DNA of 64,000 bases, taken from positions 684,001 through 748,000 of the forward strand of contig NZ_ABTR02000001.1 in NCBI RefSeq assembly GCF_000172975.1, written 5' to 3'. Below the pieces are notes generated by a model. It did no database searches and had not been told where the DNA came from. It saw only the letters and a list, made by a program, of their open reading frames with translations. The position numbers and the translations under genes were made by a program. Shown piece after piece: positions 1-8,377 of the stretch. The stretch comes from Dethiosulfovibrio peptidovorans DSM 11002. Its GTDB lineage: Bacteria > Synergistota > Synergistia > Synergistales > Dethiosulfovibrionaceae. Every line of letters starts with the position of its first letter. The stretch's first letter is position 1.

Positions 1-1178
1 TGCTTGGACACCATCTCTGCCAGAGCTCCCGCCATCCTGCCCATCTCGCCACCCGACCCCACCTGGAAGTCCGATTCCTCCAGGGTTAGATCCCCGTCTC
101 TACCCTTCTCGGCAAAACGCACCACCGAGGCTATAGGACCGGTTATGGATCGAGACAAAAGGAAACCAAGCCCCAGAGCCAGAACGACTCCGATCGCAAC
201 CGACACTACTGCGGTCCTGGCCGACTTTTTAGCCATGGCCATGCCGTTCTTGGCGGCGGAGTTGACCTCACCGTCGGTCACGGCGATGACGTCGTCCATT
301 ACGGACACCACGGCCTGTTGTCCCTGAAGCATCTCCTCCCCGTAGAAACGGGCCATCTCCTCGTATTTTTCCACCGACAGCTGGGCCACATCGGAGGCCT
401 TCCTGAAAAGCCCCCTCATATTGGCCAGAGGAGACAGGATTCTGCTGACGTAAGCCAGCTCGAGCCTCTCCCTCATGACGTCGTTGGACACTGTTCCCTT
501 TCTGTCTATCAGCTTGTTTATGAAGGCCGCACTCTTGTGGAGCTTTTCGTGCTGTTTCGACATCAGCTTGAAGATATCGGCCAGTTTGCCATTATCCGTA
601 TGGAACGAGCTTAAAAAACCTCCGAGTGCGCATTTGGAGGGGTCGAGCTCACCAGTGAACTTGGTCTGGGTCACTATGGCCTCGCTCAGCTTTATGACCC
701 AGTCCTCGTGCTTAGACAGAAGCTTGGCCAGGTCGGCCTCGAAGGCAGTCGGAGCGGCTATCCCGAAACCGTCGAGCTCATCGCACATGGACAAAAACCT
801 CTCGACGCTCCCCTTCCAGCTCTCCCAGGATGGACCGAAAGAGTCCCATGCCATCTGTTCCATGGAGGACTTCGGTATGGTCGAGAAAACCTCTATGGCT
901 CTCTCTGCCCTGATGAATCCGTTTTTTATTGAATCGTAAAGTTCCTGGCGCCTCTCCGACGGAAGTCCTTCCTGAAGGAGCTGGGCCGCCGATTTGGCTA
1001 CCGTAAGCTGCTCCGAGTTTATCTCCTCCACCAGCTTGAGAGCCTGAACCTTCTCCGTGCCCAGCACGTTCAGAGACTCGGAGAGGATCGACATCCCTCG
1101 ATAGCCTACAGTTCCGACAACCGCACATATGGCGGCCACGGCGAGAAATCCGCCGATTAATTTAGTCGATATCCTCAT
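1..1178 (-). CDS. Methyl-accepting chemotaxis protein, C-terminus cut by window edge
   Basis: This is an inner-membrane chemoreceptor that would signal to CheA/CheW. About 392 residues are visible; the signalling hairpin lies beyond base 1. The ATG at 1178 follows GAGGAGG at good spacing. TM1 is about residues 7-27, a helical periplasmic region runs to about 290, TM2 is about 293-315, and a HAMP begins. The periplasmic part carries a CZB-like zinc pattern: His157 in KHEDW, Cys183 in CALGG, then His210 and His214 in KQHEKLH. CZB domains are known to bind zinc through one Cys and three His; a role for zinc here is inference. It lies 26 bases after transaldolase and may share its transcript. Confidence 0.88.
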   Translation of the reverse strand, partial: MRISTKLIGGFLAVAAICAVVGTVGYRGMSILSESLNVLGTEKVQALKLVEEINSEQLTVAKSAAQLLQEGLPSERRQELYDSIKNGFIRAERAIEVFSTIPKSSMEQMAWDSFGPSWESWKGSVERFLSMCDELDGFGIAAPTAFEADLAKLLSKHEDWVIKLSEAIVTQTKFTGELDPSKCALGGFLSSFHTDNGKLADIFKLMSKQHEKLHKSAAFINKLIDRKGTVSNDVMRERLELAYVSRILSPLANMRGLFRKASDVAQLSVEKYEEMARFYGEEMLQGQQAVVSVMDDVIAVTDGEVNSAAKNGMAMAKKSARTAVVSVAIGVVLALGLGFLLSRSITGPIASVVRFAEKGRDGDLTLEESDFQVGSGGEMGRMAGALAEMVSK

Positions 1179-1204
1179 GTCGCCCTCCTCATTTTAGCCT
1201 GGAT

Positions 1205-2290
1205 CTATCTGAAGCTAGACACCTTTTCCCGAACCGCATTCAAGAGCTCGTCGAAGGCCGTCACGAAGGCATTCACTCCGTCCTCTCTCAACCCGTCACA
1301 TATTCGATCCAGGTCCACCCCGAGATCGGCGAGGCTCTGTCTTCTGTGAAAAGCACCGTCCAGATCACAAGCGACTCTGTTCTCCACCACCCCGTGGTCC
1401 AAAAAGGCATCCATCGTCGCAGGAGGCACGGTGTTCACCGTGTCGGGACCGATGAGCTCCTCGACGTAGAGGGTATCCCTGTAGGATCGATTCTTAGTGC
1501 CTGTGCTGGCCCAGAGCATCCTCTGAGGGCAGGCCCCGGCCTTGGCAAGGAGCTGCCAATCCGCCCCGGAGAATATCTCTCCCCATTTACTGTATGCCAA
1601 CCTGGCGTTGTCGACGGCGATCTTTCCCATAAGTTCCGGGGCCCTTTCCTCAAGAAGGGGATCGACCGCCGAATCCACACGACTGACGAAAAGAGACGCA
1701 ACCGAGCGGATCGACGATACGTCGTCGCCTCTGTCGAGCCTGGTCTTCAGCCCCCTGATATAGGCCCTTCCCACCGCCTCGGTCTGAACCACTGAGAATA
1801 TCAATGTGGCGTTTACCGATACCCCCGCGGCGGTGGCCCTCTCCAGAGCGGAGATACCGGCTTCGGTAGCGGGTATCTTTATCATCACGTTAGGTCTTCC
1901 GAGAAGGGACCTAAGCCTTAGAGCCTCCGAGATGGTGCGTTCCTCGTCGTCGGCCAGACGGGGATCCACCTCCAGGCTGACGTAACCGTCGGTCCCTCCG
2001 GTGGCCTCGAATACCGGGGTCATACGGTCCGCCGCGTCGGAAATATCTTCCAGAGCCAGCCCCTCGTAAATGTCCAGATCGGACATTCCCGATTTCGCCA
2101 TGGCCTTTATATCGTCGTCATAGCCATCCCCTTTGGAGATGGCCTTGTTGAAGATAGCCGGGTTCGACGTCACCCCTCGAACGCCTTTTTCCATCATCTC
2201 GTCCAATCCGCCGGAGGACAGAAGTTCTCTGCTTATATAGTCGCACCATATGCTCTGACCCAGCTCGGCCGCTTTCCATATATTGGTCAT
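1205..2290 (-). CDS. tal: Transaldolase
   Basis: Transaldolase moves a dihydroxyacetone unit between sugar phosphates in the non-oxidative pentose phosphate pathway, in the cytoplasm. The protein is 361 residues, the long TalB-like/mycobacterial-type class. It opens with NIWKAAELGQSIWCDYISRE and has the VTSNPAIF motif; the Schiff-base lysine is in VMIKIPATEAG. I chose the ATG at 2290 because GGGAG sits about 8 bases upstream. An in-frame ATG at 2296 is almost on the ribosome site, and a longer reading frame to 2344 would overlap the upstream receptor. The gene lies between two chemoreceptor genes on one strand, an odd neighbourhood for a sugar enzyme, with no other pentose-phosphate gene nearby. 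Confidence 0.93.
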   Translation of the reverse strand: MTNIWKAAELGQSIWCDYISRELLSSGGLDEMMEKGVRGVTSNPAIFNKAISKGDGYDDDIKAMAKSGMSDLDIYEGLALEDISDAADRMTPVFEATGGTDGYVSLEVDPRLADDEERTISEALRLRSLLGRPNVMIKIPATEAGISALERATAAGVSVNATLIFSVVQTEAVGRAYIRGLKTRLDRGDDVSSIRSVASLFVSRVDSAVDPLLEERAPELMGKIAVDNARLAYSKWGEIFSGADWQLLAKAGACPQRMLWASTGTKNRSYRDTLYVEELIGPDTVNTVPPATMDAFLDHGVVENRVACDLDGAFHRRQSLADLGVDLDRICDGLREDGVNAFVTAFDELLNAVREKVSSFR

Positions 2291-2340
2291 GACCATCGCT
2301 CCCTTCGATCGTACAATATTAGACCGTACGGAGGACATTC

Positions 2341-4476
2341 TCAACCTTTCAGGGCAGGCCTATCTTCGACAAGCCGATAGACCGATACCAATTCCCTCAG
2401 CTCGGCCAGCTGGCTCTGCTGGTCCTTCCTTATCATCTGAAGGTTTTCCATGCGAGAGGCCATCTCCTTGGCGGCCTTCTCGGTGTCCTTGGCGGAGTCA
2501 CGGCCTCCGTTGAGCATCGAGGCTATAGTGTCTATGGCCCGGGCTATCTCCTGGGTGCTGGCGGCCTGTTCCTCAGAGGCGGCCGCTATGGACTGGATTC
2601 CCTCCGCCATGGAGGCGACTCCTCCCGTCACCTCCGATATCTTGGCCGCCGCCTGTCTGGAACGCTCCAGCAGATCGCCCATTACTGTTCCGGCTTCCCT
2701 GGTGTCCTTCGCAGCTACGGACATGTCCTTCTGGACTTCCTCTATGACCTTGCGGATGTTCGAGGCGGCTTCGTTGCTTTCCTCCGCCAGTTTCCTGACT
2801 TCCTCCGCCACAACCGCGAAGCCTCGACCGGCGTCTCCGGCCCTGGCCGCCTCTATGGCGGCGTTCAGAGCCAATAGGTTGGTCTGGTCCGCTATGGTGG
2901 CTATAGTGTTGACGAAGCCGCTTATTCCCTCGACCGATTTGCCAAGCTCCGCCACGGCTTCCTCTACTCGACCGCTGACCTCTCCGGCCTTGCCGGTTCC
3001 GTCCGTCACCGCCTCGACCGACCTGCGTCCCTCCTCGGCGTTCTCCGATACCACGCTGGCCTGTTCGCTCAGCTCGGTAACCACCTGGGTGGAGCTGGCC
3101 ACTCCGGAGGATACTTCCTCCACTCCGGCGTTGGTCTCCTCGGCGGAGGCCGCTATGGAGTCCACCATCTCGGCGACGGCTTTGGAGGCTTCGTCCACCG
3201 AGGTCAGCGATTCGTGGACGTCTCGGGATATTTCGTTCATGGCCTTGGATCCCTCGGCTATCCGGCGGTTCATGTCCTCTACCTTCTGCACAAGGGTCCG
3301 GTATTCCTCAAGGATGCGGCCGAAAGCGGCCATCACTTTCTTTATCTCGTTGCGGTTGGACGAGTCTCCCCTTATCTCCATGGAAAGGTCTCCCTGGGCT
3401 ATGCGGTCCGCCACGGTGACGACCTCCTTGAGGGGAGACACCAGCTTCATGACGGCGAAGGCCAGAAGGGCAAGACCGACCAAAGCCAGAGGAAGGGTCC
3501 AGAGCAGGAGCCCCCTCTTCATGGCTCCGATCGGAGCCATGGCAAGGTCGGCGTTGACCACCATCATGGCGTACCAGTCGGTTCCCTCTATTTTCTGCAC
3601 GTATCCCCTGGATAGACGACCGTTGAAGTCGTATTCGACACTCACGGGGTCCGTCGTGTCGGAAAGCCCCGCCGATTCACAGGCGTTCCAGAGGGGAGGG
3701 CAGCTCTCCGCCATGGAGACCCCCCTCTCCACCTTGGGATGGACTACTACTTTGCCGTCCGTATCGAAGATTATTCCGTAGCTGCCCTCTCCGAGGCTGG
3801 AGCCGAGTATCCTGTTCTCGACCGACTCCAGAGGGGTTCCGGCGAAGACTACTATCCGAACCGCCCCTTCCGCGTCCACCACAGGTTTGTAACAGCCAGC
3901 GTAGGGGATTCCTCCCAGCCAGACTATGTCCTCAAAGGTCTCTCTACCGTCCACCGTCGCTTTATAGACATCGGTGGTATCGTCGAAAAGCCCTCCTAGC
4001 ATAGAACGCCCCTCTTTATCCTTCAAGGTGGTGGAAACCCTGATCAGCCCCTCCTTCGTGACCTGAAAAATGGAGAACTGGCTTCCCATGGCCTCCTGCC
4101 ATTCGTTCACCATAACCTCGTTTCCTGTGATGAGTTTGAGACCGCCGTCCATTACGAATATCTTCTGGACCTCTCTGTCTCCTACCGGAACCATTTCCTC
4201 GTTCTCGAAGGTCCTCTTTCCGGACAGCCTCTGTACCACTATATTGACGAAGGACTCGTTGGACTTTCTGAGAGACCCTATCTCTTGAGATGCGCCGGTC
4301 TGGAGGCTTTCGACGAAGCCCAGACCTCCATCGTCTATAGTATCCTCCATCATCCTACCGGACCTCACCGACGCCACGGTGACGACGACGCCCACCAGGA
4401 GGGCTATCATGACACCGACCACCAAGGTAACCTGTATCCCCACGGACAAACCACGTGCTTCATCTGCTCGAGCCAT
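2341..4476 (-). CDS. Methyl-accepting chemotaxis protein with Cache sensor
   Basis: This is a complete 711-residue inner-membrane chemoreceptor. TM1 is about residues 12-36. A periplasmic sensor of about 280 residues follows; it looks like a Cache_3/Cache_2-type domain, with SQFSIFQ, a [12 protein letters not shown] strand and [16 protein letters not shown]2 is about 321-345, then HAMP, then a long signalling coiled coil. The conserved hairpin tip [20 protein letters not shown] is at about 527-546, with [17 protein letters not shown] after it. The start follows AGGAGG. I see no C-terminal CheR/CheB pentapeptide. The ligand is unknown; Cache domains usually bind small metabolites such as amino acids or carboxylates. 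Confidence 0.95.
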   Translation of the reverse strand: MARADEARGLSVGIQVTLVVGVMIALLVGVVVTVASVRSGRMMEDTIDDGGLGFVESLQTGASQEIGSLRKSNESFVNIVVQRLSGKRTFENEEMVPVGDREVQKIFVMDGGLKLITGNEVMVNEWQEAMGSQFSIFQVTKEGLIRVSTTLKDKEGRSMLGGLFDDTTDVYKATVDGRETFEDIVWLGGIPYAGCYKPVVDAEGAVRIVVFAGTPLESVENRILGSSLGEGSYGIIFDTDGKVVVHPKVERGVSMAESCPPLWNACESAGLSDTTDPVSVEYDFNGRLSRGYVQKIEGTDWYAMMVVNADLAMAPIGAMKRGLLLWTLPLALVGLALLAFAVMKLVSPLKEVVTVADRIAQGDLSMEIRGDSSNRNEIKKVMAAFGRILEEYRTLVQKVEDMNRRIAEGSKAMNEISRDVHESLTSVDEASKAVAEMVDSIAASAEETNAGVEEVSSGVASSTQVVTELSEQASVVSENAEEGRRSVEAVTDGTGKAGEVSGRVEEAVAELGKSVEGISGFVNTIATIADQTNLLALNAAIEAARAGDAGRGFAVVAEEVRKLAEESNEAASNIRKVIEEVQKDMSVAAKDTREAGTVMGDLLERSRQAAAKISEVTGGVASMAEGIQSIAAASEEQAASTQEIARAIDTIASMLNGGRDSAKDTEKAAKEMASRMENLQMIRKDQQSQLAELRELVSVYRLVEDRPALKG

Positions 4477-4595
4477 AAAATAGTCCTCCTCTTCCCAACC
4501 CTATCTCTAATCTGAAAAACGGATACAAGAAGAGTCTAAAGAATCACCTTCGACATGTCAATCACATCAAATCACAGAGGAGAATAGGCTCTAGG

Positions 4596-5522
4596 CTACC
4601 TCTGGCTGGGTTTCATCCCGAGAGATTCGATCAACTCCACGTCGTCCTTCGCGGAGCTGCCCGTCGTGGTGAGATAATCGCCGGTCAGAAGGCCCCCTAT
4701 GCCTCCTATGAGCCCCATGGACACAGCATCTCCCAGGATAGAGCGGCCTCCGGCGTAACGGACCGTCGCACCGGGAACGGCTATCTGCATCACAGCTCCC
4801 CACCGCAGCACCGTCTCTGGGTCGAGAGGAGCTGCTCCTGCCAATGGAGTTCCCTCTATGGGCATGAGGATATTCAGCGGAATCGAGTCCACCTCGATAT
4901 TAGATAGAAGAGCGGTCATCTCCGCCCTGTCTCTATCGGCCTCCCCCATACCGAAAAGGCCGCCGGAACACAGATCCAGCCCGGCCGCCCTGGCGGCACC
5001 GAGAGTATGCAGTTTCTCCTCTATGCCGTGAGTGGTGCATATCGAGGGGAAAAACCCTGGCCCGGTCTCCAAATTGCAGTGATAGCGGGACACCCCGGCC
5101 GACGCCAGTTTTTTCAACTGCCCCTCCTCCAATAATCCGTGGGAACCGCAGAGACTCAGCCCTACCTCGTTCGAGACGGCCTCGTAAATTCCACAGAGGC
5201 GGTCCAGTTCCCGATCGTTAAGGGTCCTGCCGCTGGTGACCAACGACAACCTATGGATCCCCGAATCGCGGCACCTCCTGGCTACGGACATAACCTCATC
5301 CAGAGAAAGGAAAGAGGATCGGCATCCCGTGTTCCACCTTACCGACTGGGCGCAGAAGGCACAGTCCTCGCTACACCCTCCGGTTCTGGCGTTGACTATG
5401 GAACAGAGCTCTATCCCGTCCCCGCTCATCCTGCGTATCGAATCCGCCCTTTCCAACAGGTCCTTCAGCTTTCCTCTCGATAGATCCAACAGAGACTCGA
5501 CGTCCCAAGTCATACCTGTCAA
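4596..5522 (-). CDS. bioB: Biotin synthase (radical SAM)
   Basis: BioB inserts sulfur into dethiobiotin, the last step of biotin synthesis. The 308-residue protein has the radical-SAM cluster motif in GCSEDCAFCAQS and the YHCNLETGPGFFP segment typical of BioB, and ends in a TIM-barrel region with VRYAGGRSILG. It is a little shorter than the usual 320-350 residues. The start is probably the TTG at 5522, five bases after AAGG; an in-frame ATG at 5513 has no well-placed ribosome site. No bioA, bioD, bioF or birA lies in the window, so it is an orphan here. A relative of BioB with another substrate cannot be excluded. Confidence 0.85.
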   Translation of the reverse strand: MTGMTWDVESLLDLSRGKLKDLLERADSIRRMSGDGIELCSIVNARTGGCSEDCAFCAQSVRWNTGCRSSFLSLDEVMSVARRCRDSGIHRLSLVTSGRTLNDRELDRLCGIYEAVSNEVGLSLCGSHGLLEEGQLKKLASAGVSRYHCNLETGPGFFPSICTTHGIEEKLHTLGAARAAGLDLCSGGLFGMGEADRDRAEMTALLSNIEVDSIPLNILMPIEGTPLAGAAPLDPETVLRWGAVMQIAVPGATVRYAGGRSILGDAVSMGLIGGIGGLLTGDYLTTTGSSAKDDVELIESLGMKPSQR

Positions 5523-5587
5523 CCACGCCTTCTAATTAAGATGACAAACAGAGTAACATCTCGAGAGGAGAAAATCAACGAAGACAA

Positions 5588-5627
5588 AAAGAGTTAGGAC
5601 CGGGCTCTGCCCGGTCCTAACTCTTTT
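5588..5627 (-). terminator. Rho-independent terminator of the 5631-6164 gene
   Basis: A long perfect stem (AGTTAGGACCGGGC with its complement, three-base loop) lies four bases past the stop codon and is followed on the minus strand by CTTTTTG. The plus strand also reads CTTTTCC, so weak two-way action is possible. Confidence 0.85.
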
Positions 5628-5630
5628 CCG

Positions 5631-6164
5631 TTATGGATGATCCCTATTAAGTTTATTCACCGGCCAATCGAAAAGATCCGGTATGTTCGCCATCTCGTGG
5701 ATTTCCTCTCGGTTCGAAAGTCCCGAGGAAGCCAGGGATATCTTGGCGGGAGCAGCCTGCCCTATACCCATGGCTATGGCACCACAGAGCATCATGGTGC
5801 TAACTCCTCTGGTTATCCTCTGTCTCAGGGCCTTGGACAGTCCGTCCAGATCCAACAAAGGAAGGGGACCTTTCTGTTCCCTGCCGTATCTGGCCCTCAA
5901 AGCCTGAAGCTGGGCCAGAAGCCTCTCGTCCTTCAGATCCGACGCCCCCTTAAGGAGCCTGTCGATCCTCTTCAAGTCCGCCTTGTCGAGCCGGGTTATT
6001 TTTCTGTCGAGACTTCGAAGCTCCTTCTCGGCGGCCTTTCGCTCCAAACCGTCCAATCGATCCATCTTGGACGCCAGATGCTCCATTCTCTCCATATACC
6101 TTACCCTGAGGCTCTCGTGTTCCACGAAAAGGTCGAGATCCTCACTCAAAGTATTGATGGTCAT
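5631..6164 (-). CDS. Small charged coiled-coil protein of unknown function
   Basis: I do not recognise this 177-residue protein. Residues 10-100 are rich in Arg, Lys, Glu and Leu (HLASKMDRLDGLERKAAEKE and similar) and probably form a coiled coil. A short hydrophobic stretch follows near 118-140 (STMMLCGAIAMGIGQAAPA), which could be a membrane contact or buried helix. The tail is polar. The start is the ATG at 6164, because GGAGGT sits six bases before it; a longer frame to 6239 has no ribosome site. It stands alone between bioB and a divergent thioesterase gene, with its own strong terminator. Confidence 0.7.
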   Translation of the reverse strand: MTINTLSEDLDLFVEHESLRVRYMERMEHLASKMDRLDGLERKAAEKELRSLDRKITRLDKADLKRIDRLLKGASDLKDERLLAQLQALRARYGREQKGPLPLLDLDGLSKALRQRITRGVSTMMLCGAIAMGIGQAAPAKISLASSGLSNREEIHEMANIPDLFDWPVNKLNRDHP

Positions 6165-6265
6165 CTCGATACCTCCGTATTCCACAACTATATTTTCTAT
6201 TGTAGTTATAAATATACACCTGGAGCCTCTAGAGTACATCGGCCCTTTTACCTAACCTAAAACCG

Positions 6266-6294
6266 TTGATACGGACAGATGAAGGTGCTAAAAT
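6266..6294 (+). promoter_or_regulatory. Sigma-70-type promoter for the thioesterase gene
   Basis: TTGATA (6266-6271) and TAAAAT (6289-6294) are separated by 17 bases and lie about 58 bases before the start codon of the plus-strand gene. Confidence 0.6.
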
Positions 6295-6351
6295 GGAAAT
6301 GCATTAGGACCAAGTCTTAAAAACAGACCCTCACAAAGGAGAGTGAAGGCC

Positions 6352-6771
6352 ATGCTCGACGTAAGAGAGCTTTTTCAAGAGGGAGAGACCATGGAGGTCA
6401 ACAGGACCGTCCAGGTAGACGACACAGTCGGGAATTTCTCGGTTCATCTGAACCAACTGCTGTCCACCACCGCCTGCATAGAGCGGATGGTACGTATGTC
6501 CACCGAGATGGTGGAGGGCAGATTGCCGGAGGGGTTCATCACAGTCGGCCTCAGCTACAGCGTTAGGCACGACGAGACAGCCATGCTGGGCACGGGACTA
6601 AGCTATTTGCTGAAGCTGGATGAGATAAAGGGGAACAGACTGGTATTCTCCATGAAGGTAACAGACTCGATCGGCGAGGTATTCCACGCCACCTGCGAGA
6701 GGGCGATCGTGAACCGTTACAAGCTGATCGACTCGGCCACGGAGAGAGCGAAAAGGGCCAGAGAGTCCTAA
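6352..6771 (+). CDS. Hotdog-fold thioesterase, FlK-like
   Basis: This 139-residue cytoplasmic protein matches the pattern of the FlK (fluoroacetyl-CoA thioesterase)-like hotdog family: a Val-rich N-terminal strand, the segment ACIERMVRMSTEMVEGRLPE (helix), FITVGLSYSVRHDETAMLG, and a final strand with DSIGEVFHATCERAIVN. These enzymes hydrolyse acyl-CoA thioesters; the real substrate is not readable. The Thr/Glu/His triad of FlK is only partly evident: His is present in SVRHDE and Glu in CIERM. The ATG at 6352 is about 10 bases after AAGGAG; a GTG at 6343 is too close to that site. Its stop overlaps the end of the convergent diguanylate cyclase gene by four bases. Confidence 0.72.
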   Translation: MLDVRELFQEGETMEVNRTVQVDDTVGNFSVHLNQLLSTTACIERMVRMSTEMVEGRLPEGFITVGLSYSVRHDETAMLGTGLSYLLKLDEIKGNRLVFSMKVTDSIGEVFHATCERAIVNRYKLIDSATERAKRARES

Positions 6772-8357
6772 GGAACAGGGTCGTCCTTTTCGACCACGGG
6801 GGGAGTCTCTATCGCAACCATGTTGCGGCCGTCTTCCTTGGCCTTGTAAAGGGCGTCGTCGGCGGTCCTCAGCAGATCGTTGAGGCTGAGGTCACCCTCG
6901 GCGGGGAAGGCGACCCCTCCGAAACTGACCGTCAGAGGTCGGCCCAGACCGAAATCGTTTTCCGATACGATTCGACGAATCCTATCGGCGACGGGGAAAA
7001 GATCCCGCTCAACCATATCGTCGAAAACTATTATGAACTCCTCCCCACCCCACCGTCCCACGAGATCCACCGCTCTCACGGCATCGACGAAGATCTCGGC
7101 CAACCTGACCAGCACCCTGTCGCCGATCTGATGGCCGTAGTCGTCGTTGACCCTCTTGAAGTGATCTACATCTCCTATGGCGACGCAAAAAGGGGTTCCC
7201 CGTCTGGCCTTGTGAACCGCCCTGTTCAGGAACGCCTCTATGCCGAAGCGATTGGCTATTCCGGTCAGGTGATCCATCTTGGAAAGCAGTTCCAGTCGTC
7301 TGTTCCCCTCTTCCAAGGCTGCCTTGGCCTTTGCCAGTTCTCGATTGAGAGCTCTCAACTGATCGTTTTTACGGACGAACCAATAGGCTACTCCGGAAGC
7401 CGAAGCTATCAGGACTATAAGCAGGACCACTATGGAGCAAAAGAGACCTCGGTCTATTCCCTTTGAAGCCAGAGGGTTCCAGCGGTCAAAGATCCTGGAG
7501 CTTTCCTTCAGGTTCAAAGAAAGGACAGCCTTCTGCATTATCCCAAGCAGAATAGGGTCGTCTTTCCTTATGCCCATCCGAAGCCTGTGCTCGAAATCGT
7601 CGTGCCCCCATAGTTTAAGCCCGGTCAAACCATCTTCATCTATCAGCAGAGACGCCACTATGAGAGGAGCCGAGGTGGAAAAGACCTCCCCGCTGGCCAC
7701 CATACGGAGCCCTTCTCGGTTGTTAGCCACCGGCACGATGGAGAGATCGGGATATCTCTCTCGTAGGATATCCTCTACGTTGTACCCCTTCACAACCGCA
7801 ACGGTCTTTCCGGCCAAATCCATGAAACCTGCCAAATCCGACACGTCATCCCTGGTGACTATCACGGCTGGGTTTATGACGTACGGAGAGGTAAAACCCA
7901 GGAACTCCTCTCGATCCTTAGTCCTGTTAAGCAAAGGGACCACGTCGGAGCTGCCGGCCTTGACGAACTCCAGGGTCTCCTCCCAAGACCTAGTGGGAAC
8001 CAGCTCCATGACGACCCCCAACTTTCCGGAGAGGAGCTTGAGGTAATCCGCCCCGACGCCCCGATATTTGCCGGATTCGTCTATCCATTCATAGGGAGCC
8101 CAGGAGGGGTCCACGGAAAAACGGATGGGGCCTCGATCTTTGAGATATTCTCTTTCTTCTTCCGAAAGGAACACGGAGGACTCCAATTGCGACAAGCCGT
8201 TGGAGGTCTCGGAATAGACGACGGAGCAGTTGAAAAAGACGCACAACACGACCGCCGAGAAGATCAAGCGAATCCCCCTACCCAAGTTGGCCACCCCTTC
8301 CTTTTTCTTAACAATATCACGAAAACTTTCTAAAAAAGCCGAGGGAGAGCTAAGCAC
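6768..8357 (-). CDS. Diguanylate cyclase with periplasmic SBP_bac_3 sensor
   Basis: This protein makes c-di-GMP in response to a periplasmic signal. Layout: signal anchor about 28-50; family-3 solute-binding domain about 75-295 (IRFSVDPSWAPYEWIDESG, then DLAGKTVAVVKGYNVEDIL); TM about 304-328; short coiled coil; GGDEF domain 355-525. The active-site motif is GGEEF (437-441), and the inhibitory-site pattern RAVD sits five residues before it, as in PleD, so it should be catalytic and feedback-inhibited. The start is uncertain: the GTG at 8357 has no spaced ribosome site, and a start 20-30 codons further in, close to the signal anchor, may be used. The ligand is unknown; amino acids are typical of this sensor fold. 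Confidence 0.9.
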   Translation of the reverse strand: MLSSPSAFLESFRDIVKKKEGVANLGRGIRLIFSAVVLCVFFNCSVVYSETSNGLSQLESSVFLSEEEREYLKDRGPIRFSVDPSWAPYEWIDESGKYRGVGADYLKLLSGKLGVVMELVPTRSWEETLEFVKAGSSDVVPLLNRTKDREEFLGFTSPYVINPAVIVTRDDVSDLAGFMDLAGKTVAVVKGYNVEDILRERYPDLSIVPVANNREGLRMVASGEVFSTSAPLIVASLLIDEDGLTGLKLWGHDDFEHRLRMGIRKDDPILLGIMQKAVLSLNLKESSRIFDRWNPLASKGIDRGLFCSIVVLLIVLIASASGVAYWFVRKNDQLRALNRELAKAKAALEEGNRRLELLSKMDHLTGIANRFGIEAFLNRAVHKARRGTPFCVAIGDVDHFKRVNDDYGHQIGDRVLVRLAEIFVDAVRAVDLVGRWGGEEFIIVFDDMVERDLFPVADRIRRIVSENDFGLGRPLTVSFGGVAFPAEGDLSLNDLLRTADDALYKAKEDGRNMVAIETPPVVEKDDPVP

Positions 8358-8377
8358 CCCTCGTCCTAAGACATCTC

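Noticed and set aside
2450-3781. 443-codon plus-strand frame opposite the Cache chemoreceptor
   Set aside because: Its Ser/Ala/Thr-rich translation is the reverse image of the receptor coiled coil.
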